Assembly (NCBI GenBank): GCA_036346375.1
Contig: CM070508.1
Span: forward strand, 21,644,852-21,708,851
Length of the DNA stretch: 64,000 bases
Direction of reading: 5' to 3'
Source of the DNA: Guadua angustifolia
Lineage: Eukaryota > Streptophyta > Magnoliopsida > Poales > Poaceae
The notes beneath the pieces were generated by a model. The model ran no database searches, was not told where the DNA came from, and saw nothing but the letters and a program-made list of their open reading frames with translations. Below are positions 46,135 to 57,743 of this stretch, in pieces. Position 1 is the first letter of the stretch. The number at the start of each line of letters is the position of its first letter. Made by a program: the position numbers and the translations under genes.

Positions 46135-46620
46135 CCGGCGTTAAACCAGCACGACTAACTCGCCTAGCTCCGGCGTTAAACCAGCACGACTAACTCGCCC
46201 AGCTACGGCGTAAAAATAGCACTAACTCGCCCAGCTACGGCGTAAAAATAGCACTAACTCGCCCAGCTACGGCGTAAAAAAAGCACTCGGGAACCGGAAC
46301 CTCTCGCGAAGGCATCCGGACCTCCCTGCTGATCACGACCGCGTCTAGCTACGACGTTAAAGAAGCACTCGGGAACCGGAACCTCTCGCGAAGGCATCCG
46401 GACCTCCCTGTCGATCACGGCCGCGTCTAGCTACGACGTTAAAAAAGCACTCGGGAACCGGAACCTCTCGCGAAGGCATCCGGACCTCCCTGCCGATCAC
46501 GGACGCGCCCAGCTACGGCGTTAAAATAGCACTTGGGAACCGGAACCTGTCGCGAAGGCATCCAGACCTCCCTGCCGACCACGATTGCGTCCAGCCGCGA
46601 CGTAAAACCAGTATTTGAAA
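46135..46620 (+). repeat. Tandem repeats before the Tat-like 3' LTR
   Basis: First about five units of roughly 32-34 bp (TCGCCCAGCTACGGCGTAAA and variants, 46,160-46,280). Then four units of 83 bp starting GCACTCGGGAACCGG or a variant at about 46,282, 46,365, 46,448 and 46,531, each containing CGAAGGCATCC(G/A)GACCTCC. The last unit is the most diverged. Confidence 0.85.
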
Positions 46621-47130
46621 ACTGGAACCCTACGCAAAGTGCCCAAGCGTCTGTGCTGACCGGCTCAGCGTCGAGCCGGAACCCTCCGACCAAGTCGGTC
46701 GGACTCGTCTGACCCGGATAACCCCCCGACCAGTTCTTCAATCTGCTCGGGGGCTACACCCACCGGGTGCGCTCGTGCGCACCCGGTCGGAACAGCCGAC
46801 CAAGCTGGACGGACACCGCTTCCTGAAGTGTTAGCTTGATCCGCTCGGGGGCTCACGCTCAACCAAGTCTACACTCTTGCGACCCTTCGCCAATCAGTCT
46901 GAACCCCGACACGCTCTCCGGCGGCTCGGAGAACTACACCAGTGCGCTTCGCGCGCACCCCATCAAAATCGGGCCGACCAAGCCGGTCGGGCTCATCTGA
47001 ACAAAGCGGCCGTCCCCAAGAATATCCGCGGCCTTGCCGTACAGCGTCGTACTGCCGAGAAGGCCATGTGAACCGAAGATAAAGGGTCCATCCAGGAACA
47101 CCGGCATTTCAGGACGGCCCCGGGGGCTAC

Positions 47131-48204
47131 TGACGAATACTCATACCAGGGGTACCCCACAGCAAAGTATACATGCTCGTATGTCTCTCAGTCATCTGGG
47201 TTCGGAGCCCAGATCGGCGATGCTGCCGGAGGCGGGAGAGGATATTACCAAGTCTCCGTTCCCGCAGTAAGATGGGATTATCATTGAATATTAGGTTGGC
47301 TGGATCGCCGAATAAATCGTCTTGGGCCCGGCCTTAGCCCCAAGGAGCCCCGAAGGACTCTCGACCCCGACCAGGTCTCCTAGGGGCGCTTCTGACTCGG
47401 TCGCTGGTCAGGTGCCCACGCCGGCCCCGACCAGGCCAGGGTCAGAGCCCCAAGGGCTCCAGCTCGACGACCCCCGCCACATCACCGGTCGGCGCTAAGC
47501 CGGTCACCTGCCCCGTGGACGCGACAACCATGCTGGGACAGGTGGCTCTTCCCCAAGGTGGCCAGGGGGCCACTGAATCAAGCACCCGTCCACTCGCCCC
47601 GCCAGGTACAGTGAAGAAGCGCACTTCAACTTGAGGCGACGCCAAGGCACGGCACAAACAACGTCAGCATCTGACAAGCAAGTACAGGGCAGGCGCGCGC
47701 CTTTCCAATGAGGCACCATCCCTTGTGTCTACCAACCCGGCATGGGTAAACAGCAACCCGTCAGTCACCAGAATCGAAGACCAAGGCTTCGGGGCATGGC
47801 ATACCCCTACTTCTTTTTTCCAAACTTTCGTGTAACCTGCCCCCTCCGACTATATAAAGGGAGGCAGGGACCCAGCAACGGGGCGATTCCCCTCATTCTT
47901 CCATATCCCACCTCGCTTGCTCTCCCGATCCGAACGATCGATCGGAGCTCCTGAGCTTCACCGTTCGGACGAGAACTAAGGGCCTGTCCTTAGTCCTCGC
48001 ATGTAATCCGCCATACCCCGATCAACAAGATCCACCGCCACAAACTGGAAGTAGGGACGTTCGGCCCGAACCAGTATAAATCTGAGTCTCCTCAGCTCGA
48101 TCCAGTGTTCATCCGAGGCTCCTTTCGCCTAACCATTCGAGGAGAGGGGGCGCGCGATCCCCTATACTTACAAATCTGCTTGCCGGTTATACGAAACACC
48201 GACA
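47131..48204 (+). repeat. 3' LTR of the Tat-like element
   Basis: 1,074 bp from TGACGAATAC, directly after the polypurine tract, to ACCGACA. A TATATAAAGGGAGG box lies at about 47,852, followed by a GC-rich leader. TATA orientation and the polypurine tract agree on the plus strand. Confidence 0.75.
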
Positions 48205-48960
48205 CTTTGTTATGATCACTCGCCTTTGTAGTATATGATTGTATCTTGTGGGTAAAGTGTATAACCTCTGCAAAGTGTAGAACCTATTCGAATAGCCGTA
48301 CTCGCGGTATTGAGCATTGCTCGGTGATTACATTCAAGGGTTAGATTTTATCAAAACAAATGTGGGAATAGAGGTTGAAATGAGATATAAGGTTGTGAAT
48401 TGGTTATTGAAAACAATCGCAAAGTTATTATTGTTATTATTTGTTTTACTGTCTTTTAATCTACCTATGTTATTCTTTTACAAACGTTGTTTATGCAAAA
48501 TAACCTTGTAGGCTATCTTTTGTACTAAGCCATATATATAGTATATAGACTTGCATCCTGTACACGGCTTGTTGAGTGCTTTATATACTCACCCCTTGCA
48601 ACAAAACATCATCAGTTGGAGAAGAACCAACGTCTGTTTTTGAGGAGGAAATCCAAAATGAGGCGAACAACTAGGGTGCTAACCTTGTCACTTGCCTGTA
48701 GCAGTTGAAGGGTTTCCTATTATTTTGATTATTTTTCCGCTGCTGTTTACTTTTGTTTCAGTTTTAACTAAGTGTAGCATATTCATGTAAGGTGGACCAT
48801 AAGGTTGTTTAATAGTTATTTTTAAATTGATGAAGTCTTTATTATATTATCGTTGAGTACAATTGTTATATTTATCTATGTTGAGTCTGCGTATACTAGT
48901 ATGATTCTAGACTAGTGCAAAATACACAAAGGATTCGGATTTACATATTCGGATCCCGAC
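48205..48960 (+). mobile_element. LTR fragment related to 12,863-15,913
   Basis: Homologous in opposite orientation to the left part of the probable LTR at 12,863-15,913. Shared blocks include TTGTGGGTAAAGTGTA, GCTCGGTGATTACA, GGGTTAGATTTT and GACTAGTGCAAAATAC-like, ending CGGATCCCGACA. It begins abruptly where the Tat-like LTR ends. A small frame reading VGEEPTSVFEEEIQ near 48,617 is probably part of the LTR. Confidence 0.6.
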
Positions 48961-49230
48961 AACTTCTCTCAGCATAAGATCTATAAGAACACGGATTTAC
49001 CCTCGACCTTTATCCTTTTATACATGTAGTAAGGATGCACACACACAGATATGCGAGTGCATATTGGTATATGCATGTACGCTTCCCTGTGATTGAGAAA
49101 AAAAAAAGACTAAAGATGACTTCCCCAAAATTTTTGAGTTGCTCCCATGTTCTCCTCACTCCAGTCTATTGGAAGCTAATCCAACGGCTATTCCGATGAC
49201 TTTCTAGATTTTCACTAAAAGTTAGGTTTT

Positions 49231-49822
49231 TTTTTAAATAAGGGCATGAGTTCTACCAATGCATTAAGAAGAAGAAGAATGTACAAATAAAGTTTGAGAG
49301 AAAAACCCAAGAAACAGAGAAGAAAAGGGGGGATTGAGACACACCTGGCAGGAAAAAGAACACGCAACCCCCCCCCCCCCACCCACAAGGGCGCAAAGGA
49401 TGAAATATCAATGCATGGCTAAAGCGCTATGACGGAGACGGCTGTCCTGGACGATGACATAAGCAAAGTTGTCGACTGTCGACCGTACGATATACGTTCG
49501 AGAAAATCCTAGCATTTCATTCTTTATAGGGAATCCACATGGAGAGAAGAACAATGCCGTCTACGTCCCTCCTGCGCTGCTTCGGCACAAAGACGCGGAC
49601 CTTGGTCCACCAAAGAGTGAGTCCAAGAGATACGGAGTTAGCGTCCGGAGGAGCATGAGGAATGGCCTGAAGTCTGAATACCCGCGCCCACACCTGCCTT
49701 GCGAAAGGGCAAAGCAAATGCAAGTGACCTGCTGATTCAATGTCCGATCCACATAGGACGCAGACCGCGCTATGCGGCTAATCCCTAACTGTTCTATAGG
49801 ATCGTACCACTGCATCCTTGGC
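49231..49822 (-). mobile_element. 5'-truncated L1-type LINE tail
   Basis: Minus-strand remnant of LINE ORF2: HLLCPFARQVWARVF (zinc-binding RT C-terminal domain) and FAYVIVQDSRLRHSAL, with frameshifts, then a 3' tail ending in a poly(A) run (TTTTTTTTT on the plus strand at 49,227-49,235). The flanks AAAAGTTAGGTTTT (from 49,217) and AAAAGTCAGGTTTT (from 49,824) look like a 14-bp target duplication with one mismatch. Confidence 0.75.
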
Positions 49823-50129
49823 CAAAAGTCAGGTTTTCACATGATACTTTCTTTTTATACGTACCATCCCAAATATTTTAAAATTTTGAAAAGATATTTA
49901 TTTTGGATTTTTGAAAAATGTTACTAAATTTTCTGAATTTTAAAAGCTCTACCAAATTTCTAGAAAATTAAAAGGATTTAATTAAATTATTCAAACAATA
50001 ATTTCAAGAATAAAAAGGGCTCGTCAAAACGACAAGGCACAATCTAGCCGAAGGTTCGGTCCCTAGCAAGCCTAGCCGGCGGCACACATGTACAGGTCCG
50101 TCGTGGCGCGTTGGAGCTCCATAGTTGGG

Positions 50130-50460
50130 ACAGCTCTAGCTCCACCAAAATCTGTGGAGTTGGTGGAGCAGAGTATTTCTAACTCCAGAAATTTATGAAG
50201 CTAGAGCTATAGGTACATTAAAAGTGTTTTGGTAGATCATCTTGTTTACATTTTAGACTAAAAATATAAACTTAATTTACTTTATTTTAGCCTATAAATT
50301 TCAGATCTGAGCTAGAGTTAGGAGCTGGAGCTCTCCCAAACAGCCCAAACAGGGCCTAAAAAGTGTTTAGATGGATCATCTTGTTTACATTTTAGATCAA
50401 AAATATAAACTTAATTAAATTTATTTTAGTCTATAAATTTTAGATCTCATAAAACTAGTA
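50130..50460. repeat. MITE-like repeat with GGAGCT/GGGCC ends
   Basis: GAGCTCCATAG...GGAGCTCTCCCAAACAGCC framing an AT-rich core with AAAATATAAACTTAATTTACTTT, followed by CAAACAGGGCC and a second partial core (50,355-50,450). The same core occurs at 37,330-37,420 and 55,440-55,520. Non-coding; probably two abutting copies. Confidence 0.5.
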
Positions 50461-50850
50461 TCTGAACTTTTACCAAAATGTCTGCACAACACGCGCGCGG
50501 CGAGCCAGAACGCGTTCGGCACCCAAACCCCCTCACGCAACGACTGCACGGGTCACCGCGTCGCCCTCAAGGACCTACTGCTCTTCTTTCAAGAAAAAGA
50601 CTTGCACTAGGCTTGCTACTCATGGAAGATTAACATCCGAAAAACACATAATTTACAGCACTTTATTCACCCATTTATTCGTAACTGGTGCGCACGAGCT
50701 TTTACAGATCGATGCAAATGCCCAGCCGCCAATTACATACCTCGGTTATTGGTGATCACGCGTAGAGCGGCAGACTTACACTAGTATGGGTAGTACTTAC
50801 ACTAGTATGGGTAGTAGAAGCTCTTTTACCGGCCAAGGCAAACACCGTTT

Positions 50851-51951
50851 TCACTCTGCCGCCACCGCAACGGACAGCCCATTGTTGAACGGCCTCTGGC
50901 CGTTGCTGTCGAGGTTGCTCCCGTAGGTGATGCCGAAGACGTCGCAGTAGCGCTTGTAGAACCCGATCCGGTTCTCCGCCTGTTCGTTGGGCCCGCGCCC
51001 GCACTCGACCCCGCCGTTGATGATGTTGGTGATCACACCGTACCCGGGCACCCGTCCGGCCGCGTTGTCCGCTGGCGTCGTCGTCCACTGCCCAGTGATC
51101 ACGGCGTGGCACGATGGCTTGTTCGCCTGCGCGGTCATCCAGAACCACAGCGCCGTCTTGAACGACACCACCGGGTCCGTCGCGACGAGGTCCGGGTTGT
51201 TGAGGAGGTCCACGCCGATGGCGCGCCCGGCCTGACCGTAGTTGTAGTTGCTGATGGAAGCGATTCAGCACCAACCCACGCTCAGAATCCGAGTCAAGAA
51301 GTCAAAACGAATGCAAGTATAATTTGACGAGTGAGGAGTGCATCGAGTGGTTGGTGCTTACTAGGAGAGCTGGATCGGGCCGCGGCCGTAGTACTTCTTG
51401 CCCGGCGCGCACGGCCACTCCGGCTTCGGTTCGCAGTAGTCGGACTGCGGGTTCCTCTCCTGCTTGAAGCAGTAGCCCCACGAGAACGGGCCGTCCGGCG
51501 CGGTCGGCCACCCGCCGGTGGTCTCGTGGGAGGTCTGTCCCAGGAACGCGGCGACCTCCCGCTTCCGCGTCTCTGTGTCACCCGTCACGCCGAAGGCCGG
51601 GAACGCGGCGGCGGCCGCGATGAAGGCATCGTAGGTGTAGAACCCGCGGGCCGGGCACGCCGCGTCGTTGCGGTGAAGGAGCAGCCGCTCGAAGAGGTCC
51701 CTCGACACGATGGACGCCACGTCATCGCCGGAGCTGCAGCCGCTGCACTGGCTCTGACAGCCGTCGCCGCAGTAAGCGTCGGTGTCGCCGCACCATCCAA
51801 AGCGGCTGCAGCAGAGGCAGTTCGGGCACGTCGCACCTCCAGCCTGCGAGCCGCACTGCTCGGCGAGCACGGCCGCGGCGAACGCCGCAGCCAGGACGGC
51901 CAGGACGGCCGTCGCTGTCGTGGCCGGACTCGGAGCTCTCAACGTCGACAT
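50851..51951 (-). CDS. Class I chitinase B (CBM18 + GH19)
   Basis: Paralogue of chitinase A with the same single intron. Exon 1 is 51,362-51,951, the intron 51,251-51,361, exon 2 50,851-51,250; the product has 329 residues. Signal peptide 1-30; CBM18 31-72 with SRFGWCG and Tyr60 retained; a short hinge (SSGDD, five residues shorter than in A); GH19 domain with FLGQTSHETTGGW (Glu143) and GYCFKQER (Glu165). Both catalytic glutamates and the Cys pattern are intact. The TATA box at 51,994-52,000 supports the start. A MITE lies about 50 bp upstream of the TATA box, so the proximal promoter differs from copy A. A 20-bp ACTAGTATGGGTAGTA-type duplication lies about 40-70 bp 3' of the stop (near 50,780-50,815). 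Confidence 0.93.
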
Positions 51952-51993
51952 GGTTTTGATCTTGCTTCCGGATAAGCAGGAAGTGCCTGCTGC

Positions 51994-52000
51994 TTTTATA
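51994..52000 (-). promoter_or_regulatory. TATA box of chitinase B
   Basis: TATAAAA on the minus strand, 43 bp upstream of the ATG at 51,951, as in copy A. Its upstream neighbour is a MITE starting at 52,050. Confidence 0.7.
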
Positions 52001-52049
52001 CACAAATTGTGTGGGATCATGGAGAAAAGTCGTGACTATTATTTTGTTA

Positions 52050-52327
52050 GGGCATGTACAATGGTACATGTCAACCTGTTTAATAAGATCGTATTCTTGG
52101 GATTTTAGGTAATGTGAAGGAGAGAAATCATTATCTACTATTTAACAGACGGTCTTATAGACATTTTTCTATTTTATGTCTTAATTATATGCATCTGTTA
52201 TTTGGATGAGAGAACACATGCTGAACAATATATAGGCGATCCATTGTATGAGTTATTTTTAATGCTGTCTATAGATGATATGAAGGTATATTATAGACAG
52301 CTACCGTTTATATCACTGTACACGCCT
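52050..52327. mobile_element. MITE in chitinase B promoter
   Basis: 278 bp with ends GGGCATGTACAATGG and CACTGTACACGCCT (imperfect inverted repeat) and TTA at 52,047-52,049 and 52,328-52,330. Unit A has the empty site at about 33,923 (TTTTGTTAGTACG). Tourist/PIF-like by target and size. It is distinct from the MITE at 32,221. Confidence 0.9.
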
Positions 52328-52974
52328 TTAGTACGATCTTTGAGCTCAATTTCCTGACACTCGGCGCGTTCATTGAACATGGAAGTACGGGACATCACGT
52401 AACCGTGATTTGAAGGACTTGTCTCAGATTCAGAGCTTCAGACTTTTGCGTAATGCAGGAAGGCTTTTTTCCCCCTTAGCTCTCGACGTTTTCTTTAAAA
52501 TGACTATTTTCTAATAAATGTATAAAAATAGTAGTTGTTAATTATAGAAACCGTGATAGATGATATGTACTTTTGCAGCATAGCAAGTTTTCCTAGTAAC
52601 TCCCTTTCCTCGACATCTTACTTTGTCACTTAATTAATCACTTTAATTATTTAATCACTTAATTAAGTTACTAATTAAGTAACTAATTAACTATGCACTC
52701 ATCTATCGAGCTAGGCTTGCTCGGCAAATATGCTGGAGCTGTTGTAACATTGGTACAAGAACGTGACAAGTCATATATGACATCTAATGTATCTTTCTTG
52801 ATGGAGGAGAGGACCAACTTTATAAATTTATTCGAAAAGAAACTAAATTTTTAAAAGAGCCTGTGAGGAGAAAATTTCGTAACGCAGGACATTGTGAGCA
52901 GCCGGACATGGGAGCTGGGAAATTGCCCGTTATTTCTAAACACAACTTTTGCTCAAAAGTGTATAAGAAAGGAG

Positions 52975-53277
52975 CAGTGGCGTAATAAGTATAAAATATC
53001 CTGTGGTCTATCGTGATCTAAAATTCAAATTTAATTTTCTACCGCACAAACACAAGGCACGATCCAAATCCAATTGCCTGATACACAAGCACATGCGTAA
53101 AGGCGTTGCTCAACAATGAAGAACGATTGAAATATTGAACGAACCAGTAGTGACTGCGAGTCTGCGACATTCTATATCTTCCTGCTAATTGCGTATACGT
53201 GGCTTAAAAAATATACGATGGGCTGGAACATTAGTTGTACCGTGATATAACTGTGTCAACTATTAGCTACGCCCCTG
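52975..53277. mobile_element. hAT-like MITE upstream of chitinase B
   Basis: 303 bp with ends CAGTGGCGTAATAAG and CTACGCCCCTG (the reverse complement of the latter starts CAGGGGCGTAG). The flank GAAAGGAG to the left and AAAAGAG to the right fit a decayed 8-bp duplication. Unit A has the uninterrupted sequence GAAAGGAGAGAC near 35,172. Confidence 0.75.
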
Positions 53278-53419
53278 AAAAGAGAGACTACTCTATATAC
53301 ATCTTTCTTTTTTTTTTAAAAAAAAGAGTAGACGGTGCTGTCGTCTCAAAAGAAAGGTAGATGACGTGTAATTAACCCGTAATCCTTATTCTTGAACTTA
53401 TGTTTATACTCATTTGTAC

Positions 53420-54820
53420 TAGCTGGTAGTGATATGCCCATCAGATAATATTGCATCACGTCTATATTTATAAAATAATACGATTATTTTGTTTTTTAAT
53501 AAATATTATTAATATTGATCAACAAGTATATAACTTGTCTATGAAACTCTTTAGTCATGTTTTGATATTATTATGAATTATTCTTAACCTTATATCATCA
53601 TATGGGACACTTATGATTTATAGACCAGCACATGTGTTGATAGGTGATCATATTTCATGATCTATGGATATCGAATCAATAATATAGATATATATTGAAG
53701 AACATGGTGTTGGAGTGACCCCACCATAAGACACTATTGGAATTGTTATATTCTTAAGTGCCATTAGTTGGTGTCATATATAGTGTATGTGGGATCCTTA
53801 AACCTGAGATTATCATGATTTCTTATATGTCTAATAACATACTTAGGGTTGTTAAACGATACTCCGTAATTGAGTAGTTATAAAAGTAGTTTTCGAGTTT
53901 ACTACAAAACAAACAAGAGAGTGAGCGATCAAGATAAAATTTGTCCTTCCTATATAATGGGAGTGATATCTTTGGGTCACTCGATGTGATTGGATTAAAG
54001 AAGTGCATGGTCATACCGAATGCAATTTAGGAGCCAATTGTAACTGAGTAATCCACTACAGAATGAGTTAAGGATCAAGCTATTGTAGGATGGCAAGTAT
54101 CTCGCCTTGAGTTCGATCTAGTATCGTGAAGCAAAGGATTGGTACATGAGTACTATATAGGTTTGTCCGATATGATCTTTGTGTATATTTGGAAGTCGCT
54201 ATACCATACTAAGGGCCATTGCCAATTTAGCCTAAAGGAGTTTTCGGGCTATAGCCAAATATGTATGAAACTACAGGGTCACACACTTAACTGTTTGGAA
54301 TATATTGATTCGAATTGGATCCATCACTAATAGTGCAAGTGTGCTTGTACCTTGGTTAGGCCCATAACGTAGGGTTTCATTGAGGGGCTACATAAAGTGA
54401 GTACGTGAAGGTTAAGGAGATGTAACTATTGTACCACTATACACACCGAAAACTCTAACCGTCATAGTTCAGGCCCTACCGTGTGTGTTGGTGCTAGCAC
54501 ACCGACGCGTGGTGTTTCTTTCTTAAATGTGTGGACTTTGGTAAAGATGTTGCTGTTACTGTGGCACTGATCAGGACAATCGTTTAGGCGCGTTCAACAA
54601 CACTCAAGCAAGATTGCTCACTATTCGTGCTATTTGACCACTACTCAGGACGATTGTCTACTACTCAAGGACGTGCGATACATTGAGTCGAGCTATTTCA
54701 ACTCTTATTTAGCTGTGCATCTAGTAATAACGATCTATAATCTCTTACTCGTTTAATATCTTAGTTTACTGATAAAATTTTTAATTTACACTGACGTAGG
54801 CTACCCGTATTCCTTCGCCT
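53420..54820 (+). repeat. LTR-like repeat, unit B copy
   Basis: Counterpart of 35,320-36,720. It lacks the 71-bp tandem duplication of unit A and has a short extra stretch (GTGTGTTGGTGCTAGCACACC near 54,482). Non-coding. Confidence 0.5.
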
Positions 54821-55334
54821 CGCGTGCGCATTGCTGGATCAAAAAAAAGATGTTACAGATCGATTCAGAACTGCAACAAAATACTGTAGCAATTTTGTAT
54901 TATAGCTACCACTGTAGCATTCCGTTGTAGCACAAAGATTTAAAAGATCCGGACTGGAACCTTCTCCATTCCTTCACTAGCAGGCTGTATTATTACTTTA
55001 TCAGCGGCTGCGATTACTTTATCAGGGGCTGCGATCCTGTTGCTGACATGACAGTGGGAAGCAAAACCGAGACGAGTGCGCGAAAATGATTCCATGGACC
55101 GTGCCTGACTTTAAGTAGGGAACTCGAATGCGCTTGTGACATGTGGCAATGCATTCTCTGAACAAGTACTGCATCACATGCGCTGGCCCGGCTGCCACCG
55201 ACTGAACATTTTTATTTTCCTTGTTTTGTCAATGCACTCATGAGTCATGAGACACGATGAGTACTATAGTACATTAGCACTCGTACGTTAGAAGAACAAG
55301 AATAGAACAACGTTACAGTTATGTTTGATATACC

Positions 55335-55540
55335 TTCAGTTTTATTAGATCTGAGATCTAGTGAAGCTGGGTATTCTTCGCTCCACCAGATTTGTAGAGT
55401 TGAAGTTATGGATATATTAAGAATATTTAGATAGGTCGTCTTGTTTATATTTTAAATCAAAAATATAAACTTAATTTACTTTATTTTAGCCTATAAATTT
55501 TAGATCTCAGATGGAGTTGAGATCTGAAACTCTACTAAAC
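55335..55540. repeat. MITE-like repeat, unit B copy
   Basis: Counterpart of 37,220-37,455, inherited through the segmental duplication. Confidence 0.5.
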
Positions 55541-56845
55541 AGAACCTACGTATGTCTGCAACCGGATGAGGATTCATTCAATTGAGACAACAACCACAAA
55601 AGGAAGCACGTGTAATTGACTAATTGTGCCGGATGAACCAACCTATGCAAGTAATAAGCAATACGGCAAAGGCCCTATCACACTTTTAAATTGGCAAAAG
55701 TACGACTCTATAATTTTACATAATAATTTTGTGATATTATAAGTTTGACATATATATTTAAAATTTACTAAAAGTATAATATAAATAGTTCTTAGATATT
55801 AAAAATCTCAAACCACAGAACTCAAAATTAATTCAATCAATAAATTTAATCTATGGTAATGTTTTACAAATTTTTAGGAGCATCCGGCACGTCTGGATCT
55901 GCCCCTGCTAAGTGACAGTGTCGTCTTACTGCATGCAACTCAAAGTGCTCTGCCACAGTGGGAACCAAATGATCCTGGCATGGTCCTAACAAGAAAAGGA
56001 TTAATGGTTCTTAAGCTCCAAGTAAGCTTAGCTACTCAAAATAAATGGCGGAACTGTAAATTTTTTTTGTTAAGAGTGTATACTTCATATATACAACTTT
56101 ATAGTCTTGTCTAATAATTTCATAAGATTATAAATCCAATACATACATTTGAAATTTACTAAAAGTACAATACAAATAGTTCTATAGTCTTAAAAATCCT
56201 AAATCACTCAAATTAGAACCAATTCAATCAACAAATTTAATCTATTGAAGAGATGATCTTCTAGCACTTTTCAAATGTTTGGGTTCTGAATGCAAGGACT
56301 CTCGAGGCTCTCACCAATAATGTAGGTCCTACAAGTAGCGCAATGTCGTCATTCGTCGATTCCTTTTGACAAATCGCTTGATAGCTCCAGCATACATTTT
56401 CGTTTTGATGTAGGACCTATCCCATGGAATGCCAAGTGATGTCCTACTAATGACGGAAACAGATTTCATGTGGCTAGCTTTATTTTAATAAATAAAATAA
56501 ACGGCCAACTATATATATCCTTGCACGGTACATGGATTTTCAGTCCAGAATACTGAAGATTAGTTGCCAAGCATTTTCCATCTGACGACTTTATTCAGCA
56601 CAGATCATTAGTGGCTGAGTCTTAATATTCTGATAGCAAAGTGCATGCTCTAGATTGAAGATAGTCAATGGTAGAGTCCTTTGTCATTTTGAGCTCCCAA
56701 TACAGCCATTGAACATTTTACCTTTGAATATTAGATGACATTGTAGTAGGTAAGAAAAGGAATCCTTAGCAGTAGAACATTTTCAATGCACCTCCAGCTT
56801 TTTCCTAAGGAAAAATTTATTGTAGTCCAGACTTCTCTCTCGATG

Positions 56846-57000
56846 TTGCCAGGTTGATAAGGATCACCGTGGAAAAACCCAGCATGTGACAACATAGTCC
56901 AGATCAAAAGCAGGCCACTTTGGATTATGGCCATAATGACCCTGGATGTATCACAGGTTAGTCTTATTTTCGTGTTCGTCCATTGTGAAGACGGAGTTCC
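56846..57000 (-). pseudogene. Relic DLH exon downstream of DLH-B
   Basis: The minus strand reads GFFHGDPYQPGN at about 56,850-56,890, preceded after a frame break by a DYVV-like segment. It matches the HGDPY exon of the adjacent DLH genes. Shared with unit A (38,780-38,985). Confidence 0.55.
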
Positions 57001-57193
57001 AATTTCCGAGCTTAGGCATTGATGTAGATGAGTTTATTACTTTTCCGGTTTCAGGATATGCCAATGTGATTCAAGTGAATTTGCCGTAATTTTCCAAGCA
57101 ATTGCATTGCTGGAAAATGTAGCTTATCGTGCCAAATATCCTACAATCAATTTACATATCTACTGTGCCGATCAGTAATGTACAGAAAAATTC

Positions 57194-57743
57194 TACGGTT
57201 CATTAAAGGCAGATCCATCCAAGACTGCCTGATCTGGACCTATGAATACATCCATCTCTGCCAATGCTCCAGATAAAAAATCGCGCTAATCAAACTTGAT
57301 TTTGCGAAAACATTCGACACCATTGAGCACAATGCTATTATTGCCATGCTCGCGGCATTGGGTTTTCCTAACAAATGGTTGGACTGGATGACAGAGATTC
57401 TTGGTTCGGTTTCCTCTTCGGTCCTGCTGAATGGGGTGCCAGGATTGTCCTTTGAGTGTAAGAGAGGTGTCACACAGGGTGATCCCATATCACCTCTCCT
57501 CTTTGCTATTGCCGTCGATTTGCTTCAGTGCATCCTCAACAGAGCAAGGCTCTCAGGAAATCTTTCTTTACCCATTAACCTGGATCATCAGGTGGACTTC
57601 CCTATCGTTCAATATGCGGATAACACGATCATTTTTGTCAAAGGCAGCCAAAAAGACCTTTTTATTCTTAAATGTCTGTTGCAATCTTTCTCTACTGCCA
57701 CTGGTCTCAATATTAATTTCTCTAAATCGGCAATGTTTCCTAT
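57194..57743 (+). pseudogene. LINE reverse transcriptase, 5' part
   Basis: RT blocks: LDFAKTFDTIEH, RGVTQGDPISPLLFAIAVD and QYADNTIIFVKG. The family catalytic box is YADD; here it is YADN. A stop codon also lies near 57,273. The enzyme would be inactive even without the LTR insertion. Confidence 0.85.

Larger units (their letters stand above)
43472..48204 (+). mobile_element. 5'-truncated Tat-like Ty3/gypsy element
   Basis: A plus-strand element fragment: an ORF on the opposite strand (43,522-45,110), a tandem-repeat region (46,135-46,620), a polypurine tract CCCCGGGGGCTAC at about 47,118-47,130 and a 3' LTR (47,131-48,204). An antisense ORF plus tandem repeats between pol and the 3' LTR is a known layout of Tat-lineage elements in grasses. 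The 5' LTR, gag and pol are missing, and the left edge abuts gypsy RT sequence without a TG start. Confidence 0.7.
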
